From the NCBI GenBank assembly GCA_017311185.1, contig JAESUZ010004808.1:1-64000 (forward strand): 64,000 nt of DNA. Reading direction: 5' to 3'. Shown here piece by piece: positions 58,001 through 64,000 of the stretch. The position numbers and the translations under genes were made by a program. This stretch comes from Proteles cristata cristata. Its lineage: Eukaryota > Chordata > Mammalia > Carnivora > Hyaenidae. Positions within the stretch are counted from its first letter, which is position 1, and each line of letters opens with the position of its first letter. The notes under the pieces are model-generated. The model was not told the origin of the DNA and searched no databases. It saw nothing but the letters and a program-made list of their open reading frames with translations.

Positions 58001-58070
58001 CCTGTAACGCAGCCGGGGACGGCGCAGGTGCAACCAAGAGAGGACGGACTCCGCGAGGCCTGCGCATCCA
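58001..58070 (-). other. Candidate distal HDLBP first exon
   Basis: On the minus strand a CpG-rich stretch ends in CGTTACAGG followed by the strong donor GTAAGCC (exon edge 58001). A perfect CRE lies just upstream (58076-58083). No ATG occurs between about 58062 and the donor. HDLBP is known in other mammals to have upstream alternative first exons; whether this is one is inference. Confidence 0.4.
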
Positions 58071-58075
58071 CCAGA

Positions 58076-58083
58076 TGACGTCA
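58076..58083. promoter_or_regulatory. Perfect CRE palindrome TGACGTCA
   Basis: The full 8-bp CREB/ATF site lies in a small cluster of CpGs (about 58010-58110) within otherwise CpG-poor, repeat-rich sequence. A GATGCGCAGG motif, NRF1-like, is 10 bp away. This makes a promoter more likely than a chance palindrome. Confidence 0.55.
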
Positions 58084-58878
58084 GCGAGGCGGCGGGCTGG
58101 GCTCGAACAGGATGGAAACGCCAGTCCAGAAGGAGTCCAGGGAAGAAAGCTGATCCCTCATGGCGGCCACAGACGGGACAGACGGCAGCTGTCTGCAGGT
58201 TACCGCAGAGACGGGCCCTGCACGACTGCCGACTCTAGGAGTGGAACTTCCATTTCACTTCCCTTCCTTACCCGGAACTTGCCGATGGATATGTACTTGG
58301 TAAAAAAATTAACATTTGATGACCGAACCCAGGAAAGAGATTCAAAAATCTAAGGGATGCAAGACAATTTTAGTATTTATTTCAGGGTAGACCGTCTATC
58401 TCGCTGCAAAGGCCTGGATGGCCCCACTCTTAGGCTAGAAGAGTGTGGACAGGGTATTGCCTTCTCAGCCCCAGGCTTTGGAGTAGCCCTGGAGACAGAA
58501 GGAAAACAACAGGTAAATTTACAGCCGTCAGACTTCTAAGACTGAGGACAAAGACAAGGATGGAATAATTACCAATCCTGACTGTGCGCCGTCTCCTGTC
58601 CTGCCAAAAGGAGCTGCTCTCAATGGTGGTATCACCACCGATTGCGCCAGCTCGTCCCTAGTGCCCCGCCACTGCGGGCACGGAATAAGCTCACTGAGGA
58701 CGGCCTATTCCCATCACTCTCTTGGAGATCTGTGACGTGAGAGCTCCAACAGTGCGGGCACCGTGGCCCTAAATCAGCCACTCATGCAAGGGGCTTCATC
58801 CAGGCAGCCTCCACTCTTAACTGAAAAACGGAGCCTGGGGGGCTACAGCCCAGAACCCTTCTAAGGACTGACCTGCAA

Positions 58879-59088
58879 CACAGGGCTTCTCAACCTCAGC
58901 CCTGCTGACCTTTTCAATCAGACAGTTCTGTGTCGTGGGCTCTCCTGGGCACTGTAGGACCCTGAGCACCTCTGGCCTCTAACCACTCTATGCCAGTAGC
59001 ACCCGAGTCATGACACCCAAAAATGTCTCCAGACACCGCCAGATGTTCTCTGGGGTCCACGATCACCGGGTTAAAGCACTGCTGGAAA
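58879..59088 (-). mobile_element. MER20-type hAT-Charlie element
   Basis: Starts CAGGGCTTCTCAACCTCAG, contains AAAAATGTCTCCAGACA, and ends in GGTTAAAGCACTGCTGG. This is the reverse complement of the MER20 layout. Old, non-coding. Confidence 0.75.
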
Positions 59089-59400
59089 TAGAGGGCATGG
59101 AGCCTGTTGCACAGGCATCAACAAATGAAAGCTCTCCTAGGCAAAGCTTTTCCTATCACTTGTGCATCCTTGACACAGATCACAGAATGTACTAAATGAG
59201 TGACTATCGGCTCCAAGTGCCATCCTTCCAAACTTGAAAACTGAGTTTCTGATAAAAGGAGTTGATCAAGTGTTCTGTGCTATCAGAAGGATAACAAATC
59301 AGATTCAGCTTTCTTACCTTTAAAAAGAAAAAGCTAAAGTTCTACAAGTCAAGAAATACCATAATCATAAGGGTGATTAAGAATGGTTAAAAATGGGCCC

Positions 59401-59576
59401 CGGGGCACCTGGGTGCCTCAGGCGGTTAAGCATCTGACTCTTGGTTTCAGCTCAGGTCGTGATCTCAAGTTCATGAGCCCTGCATCTGGCTCTGCACTGG
59501 CAGCACAGACCTGCTCAGGATTCTCTCTCCCTCTCTCCACCCCTTCCGTACTTGCTGGGTCTCTCAAAATAAAATA
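59401..59576 (+). mobile_element. Feline tRNA-Lys SINE
   Basis: Head GGGGCACCTGGGTGCCTCAG, CT tail and AAATAAAATA end. Confidence 0.92.
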
Positions 59577-59636
59577 GGCGGAAGATTTATGCGATCTGAA
59601 GAGAAACCAGAGTATTCTCAAAATAAAATAAACTCA

Positions 59637-59875
59637 GGGGCGCCTGGGTGGCTCAGTGAGTTAAGCATCTGACTTTGGCTCAGGTCATGATCTCACGGTT
59701 TGTGAGTTTGAGCCCCGTATTGGACTCTGTGCTGACAGCTCAGAGCCCAGAACCTGCTTCGGATTCTGTGTCTCCCTCTCTCTGCTCCTTCCCCAGCTTT
59801 TTGTGGGTGTGTGCATGCGCACATGCTCTCTGTCTCTCTCTTGAAAACAAACATTTTTTAAATTTTTTGAAAAAT
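59637..59875 (+). mobile_element. Feline tRNA-Lys SINE
   Basis: Head GGGGCGCCTGGGTGGCTCAG, CT tail interrupted by TGTGTGCATGCGCAC, A-rich end. Confidence 0.95.
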
Positions 59876-60206
59876 AAGCTAAAAGAAAAAAGAAAGAAAA
59901 AAAAGAATGGGCCCCAAACTAAAGTCCAGGCCTCCTCACTGCCCGTCCAGTGAGGACCACCTCCCTCACCTTACAAATGTCCCAACACTTTGTCCAGTCG
60001 GGCAGAAATAACAAAGGCCTCACCATCTATACTAAGGGACAAGTGTTGCTGGTATGTCTCACAAGATCCACCTTCAGCAACATCTAAAAATTATCAATTC
60101 ATACAAATAAGTTTTCAGAAAACACTCATTTGTAAAAAAAAAAAAAAAAAATCCATACTGATTGCCAAATGGTAACTGCTACTGAATACCGGCTCCCCAC
60201 TTTCTT

Positions 60207-60429
60207 TTTTTTCTTTTTTTTAAATGTTTTATTTATTTCTAGGAGAGAGAGAGAGAGGCAGCGTGAGCAGAGGAGGGTCAGAGAGAGAGGGAGTCACAGA
60301 CTGAAACAGGCTCCAGGCTCTGAGCTGGCAGTCAGCACAGAGCCCGACGCGGGGCTCGAACCCACGAACCGCGAGATCATGACCTGAGCGAAAGTCGGAC
60401 GCTTAACCGACTAAGCCACCCAGGCGCCC
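60207..60429 (-). mobile_element. Young feline SINE with 18-bp target duplication
   Basis: CCGGCTCCCCACTTTCTT flanks it at 60189-60206 and 60430-60447. Near consensus, so recent. Confidence 0.97.
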
Positions 60430-60658
60430 CCGGCTCCCCACTTTCTTGCTCCAGATGAAGCTGCTGTTTCATGGCGGGGTCTCAGGGTGCAGTTCAGCCT
60501 CCTGAAAAGTTCCTGCACCCATGACAGAGCCTGGGAGAGGACGGGTAGGGGCCGTGAAGGCTATGTTAACACTGGTGTTATTATCACTACGGCGAGCCTG
60601 CCACAGTGCTGGTCTACCAAGGAACAGGACTTTCATCATGAAAATATTGTAGAACACA

Positions 60659-60859
60659 GGGGTGCCTGGGTGGCTCAGTCGGTGAAGCAACAGACTCTTG
60701 ACATTGGCTCACGTCGTGATCTCATGGTCATGGGACTGGGCCCCGTGTCAGACTCTGTGCAGAGCGTGGAGCCTGCTTGGGATTCTCACACTCACTCTCT
60801 CTACCTCTCCCCTCTCGTGCTTTCTTTCTCACTCTTAAAAGAAATAAACATTTAAAACA
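60659..60859 (+). mobile_element. Feline tRNA-Lys SINE
   Basis: Head GGGTGCCTGGGTGGCTCAG, CT tail. ATTGTAGAACACA and ATTGTAAAACACA mark the target duplication. Confidence 0.94.
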
Positions 60860-61054
60860 ATTGTAAAACACAACTACAATAAAATAACATAAAACTGGCA
60901 ATCTCTCATGATTCTTCTCTAAGAAATATCTCCAAAGTTGTTTCATCTAAGGGTTTTTCTTGGCTATATTAATACATGATCTAAATAAAAGTGTCACATT
61001 ATACACATTGTTTAACCACCTGCTACATTTAATGTCATTTAAAATGCCTCATGG

Positions 61055-61298
61055 CGGGGCGCCTGGGTGGCTTAATGGGTTAAGCATCCGACTTTGGCTT
61101 AGGTCATGATCTTGCGGTTCATGGGTTCGAGCCCGGCATCGGGCTCTGTGCTGACTGCCAGCTCAGAGCCTGGAGCCAATTTCGGAGTCTGTATCTCCCT
61201 CTCTCTCTGACCCTCCCCTGCTCAGGCTGTCTCTTTCTCTCGCTCTCCTAGAAATAAATAAAAAAAATATTAAAAAAAAATATTAAAGAAAAAAAAAT
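61055..61298 (+). mobile_element. Young feline SINE with 14-bp target duplication
   Basis: AAAATGCCTCATGG at 61041-61054 and 61299-61312 bounds a full-length element. Confidence 0.97.
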
Positions 61299-61312
61299 AA
61301 AATGCCTCATGG

Positions 61313-63616
61313 TTATCTTTCCAAGGTTTACATGCAAATTTCCCGTTTATTAACAACTGCATGTTGAATGAAAACACAAATTTTCTGCTGATATTGTATG
61401 CCTTGTGTGTATATCCGATTACAAACAGTGCTGGAAAAAATATCCTCTGCTCACTAGAGCCAGCACCTCTATAGGAAAAATTCACACAAATTCAGTAAGA
61501 TTAGAGGGGGTGCATGGATAGTCATTGGAGAGGTAAAACTACTCTCCCAATGAGCCAAATTACTTATATCCCACAACACCTGAGTACACATGGCCCCCTC
61601 ACACTTGGTACTAAAATGGTCAGGCTTATTTCTTCCAATTTCTAGGGGAAATATGGCATCAATGTCAATTCTCTGACATCAGCAAAACTGAAATTTTTCT
61701 TTGGTTCCCGACCATTTAAATAAGACTGACCTATTCATCTCTTCTTTTCTGCCAGGGCATTTCAGCACACATGTAAAAACAAAGGAAAACCCACAGGTAG
61801 GCTACAAAGGAGTAGTAAGGAACAGAAGAATTACAAGGTAGGTGAAATTCAAGTTGGAAGCTAAAAATAACATTGCTGATGGGCACCCAGAAAGAAAAAT
61901 GATCAGAAAATACTACTAAAAAGGACTTTTTTTTTTTTTTTTGCCTTTCACACCCTGGTCAAAGGCTATGATTTTCCCCCTGGGAAGGCAACTAGAATCT
62001 TTGGACTGGGGTTACGGGTTACAGTGGCGGGTGAGACACCATTCTGAAGACATAGAAGTGAGTCTGTCCGTGTAGTTACTGCTAAGATTGTAGTCTTCTC
62101 CCTTACTTGGCCCCCTGGACACAGGCAAGAGGCCAGAAGGTATTTTTGTGGAGAATCTGGAGAGACAGAACTAAGCCAACAGAGTGCTGTGAGGCCAGGG
62201 CCCAGCCAGTGCCTCTGCAGCGATGGCCACGGCTGGCAAGTCCCAGCTACTGACGCTTGAGCAGAGGGGGAAATATCCCCAGATAGCTCAGAAAGGCTCT
62301 GATACGAAAGCCAAAACCTCAACAAAAAGTAGCCTGAAGTAAACCATGATTTCAGGGAAAGAAAACCTCAAGTCAGGAATGTCCTGAGAGATAAGCGGAG
62401 GTACAACAGCTATGAAATAAAACCAGGACGTCAAAAGTCACTAAGAGAACACTCCTAGGGAAATAAAGTGAGAACAACTCAACAGCATGTCTAGAATATC
62501 CTAGGGAAATAAAGTGAGAACAACTCAACAGCATGTCTAGAATAAAGCTGAGAGTACGTTCCGGAAACAAGGTGGACAACCTAAGCAAAATCGGTGTCAG
62601 TCCAGAAGGTACAATAGTCTAATTCTACAAAGAGAAAGCAAGTGGGAACAAATCAAAGCAATAAATTAAGAAACATGGCCAGAGTTAAAGAAGTTTCCAA
62701 ATAAAGTAACCTAAAGTGTAAGGCAAGACATTATATGAAAACAGACTCCAAGGGACATTGCTGCACTGGGTGTTTTGAACTTGAGAGAGAAATGCACTAA
62801 GCTTCAGAGAAGAAATAGCCACATATGAAGACCCTAGAATCAGAATGGGTGAAGCCTTCAGCAACAATCCTGGAAGACAGACGGAGCAAAAGGTGTCCAA
62901 CTCTCCCTCAGGTGCATGGGTAGAAGCACTTTCCAGACACACACGTTTTGAAAACATACCGCCCGTGCATCTGTTCCCAGGCAACTCCTTGAGGAAGTGC
63001 TCCATCAAAATGAGAGGATAAGAAGTCAAGAGAGACGGAGATACAGGTTCCAGGAAACCAAGGACCCAAGGCAAGTGGGCGGTGAGATCTTCAGGACGAT
63101 CCCAGCAGATGGGGGCCTGGGGGAGAGTTACTCAAGAGGAGACTAATGAAATACTGAATTTCATCAGATAAAAAAGACTATTTCTTGAAAGAAATTTAGA
63201 CAATTGTTGAATTTGGGGTTCAATTTTAATGACAAATACACAGAAAACTAAAACACGACAAAAAACAAGCAAAACTCACAAGAACCTCAGGAAAAACAAA
63301 ACCTGACCCCGTCACACCAGCTGCCTCGCTGGGAATGGCACTATGGAGTCATAACTCGAACACTGAACACCGGACTAACCAAACTAAAGGCGCCTTTATT
63401 TGCAAAGGCACAGCAGTGGAAGAAAGCTAGAAACTTCGTACCCTTTCTGAGTCAAGTAAGGAGACAAGGTGTGCAAAGAGCACGGGAGGAAGAGCAGTAA
63501 CCAAGCAGGCAGGCACACGTGCTGTTCAGCGGCAAAGACCGAAGGGTCCCGCCGCGAGACGGGTGCGCGTGCCTGCGGAAGGAGGTCCGGTGTCTCCTCA
63601 CAAGCCCTTCGGCATT
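61313..63616. other. Upstream interval, possible old LINE pieces
   Basis: AT-rich, holds the 46-bp tandem duplication. The 62370-63200 part has a LINE-like A-rich plus strand, but I cannot assign a family. T-run at 61928. Confidence 0.4.
62453..62544. repeat. 46-bp perfect tandem duplication
   Basis: Two adjacent identical 46-bp copies (62453-62498 and 62499-62544) beginning TCCTAGGGAAATAAAGTGAG. There is no divergence between copies by eye, so the duplication is recent or under conversion. Confidence 0.93.
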
Positions 63617-63639
63617 TATTTCTCCTTCTCTCTCCCTCT

Positions 63640-63842
63640 CTCATTTTAATATTTATTTAAACTTTTGGGAGAGTGCAAGCGGGGGAGAGGCAGAGAGAGG
63701 AGGACCGAGGATCCACACACAGCAGGTTCTGTGCTGACGGGCTGACCGCAGCAAGCCCGATGCGGGGCTTTAATTCACAAACTGTGAGATGATGACCTGA
63801 GCTGAAGTCAGATGCTCAACCAACTGAGCCACCCAGGTGCCC
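63640..63842 (-). mobile_element. Feline SINE with 13-bp target duplication
   Basis: Reverse orientation. TATTTCTCCTTCT at 63843-63855 also occurs at 63617-63629, with extra CT sequence in between. Confidence 0.93.
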
Positions 63843-64000
63843 TATTTCTCCTTCTTAAAACTACCTGAAGATAGAACCTTGATTTGAAATAAAATTCATC
63901 TTTAACTTTAAAACCCGTATGAACGCCAATAAAAAGTATTAAGGCAGAGTACACACAACGTATTGCTACTAAATTAATGGCAAGCATCAAGACGGCTAAG

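Overview
This is a mammalian genomic window, almost certainly from a cat-family (felid) carnivore. It carries about 30 copies of the carnivore tRNA-Lys-derived SINE in its feline form (box-B-like GGTTCGAGCCC, a CT-rich tail and an A-rich end), several with perfect target-site duplications. It also has older L1, MaLR, hAT and MIR remnants, long introns, GT-AG splicing and a CpG-island promoter. I see no bacterial or viral gene organisation.

The window holds one gene, HDLBP (vigilin), on the minus strand. I rebuilt its whole coding sequence from 26 coding exons between 31203 (ATG) and 2083 (stop). All internal junctions are GT-AG, the reading frame is intact, and the exon lengths add up to 3807 nt, i.e. 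1268 codons plus stop. That is the length I know for human vigilin. The protein has a non-KH N-terminus, one degenerate KH-like module and 14 KH domains. The exons are called coding exons 1-26 (CE1-CE26) in transcript order, so CE1 has the highest coordinates.

Layout from low to high coordinates: 1-1712 is GC-rich downstream flank or distal 3'UTR. 1713-2082 is the proximal 3'UTR with an AATAAA signal. 2083-21905 is the dense KH-encoding exon region (CE26-CE4). 21906-28056 is a 6 kb SINE-rich intron. 28057-31240 holds CE3-CE1. 32369-32431 is an inferred 5' non-coding exon. 36020-37080 is a CpG island with a TATA element and a first-exon donor, the probable main promoter. 37.1-64 kb is upstream sequence or the long first intron of distal-promoter transcripts; it is mostly interspersed repeats. 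A small CpG-rich patch at 58.0-58.1 kb has a perfect CRE palindrome and a strong minus-strand donor, and may be a second promoter and first exon.

The predicted 5' leader (first exon, non-coding exon, CE1 leader) contains no upstream ATG. The window does not reach a second protein-coding gene that I can recognise. I found no undescribed biological system. The points most worth a second look are the candidate alternative promoters and exons, the regular KH-module intron positions, the loss of GxxG in particular KH domains, and the SINE-free zone around the 5' end of the gene.
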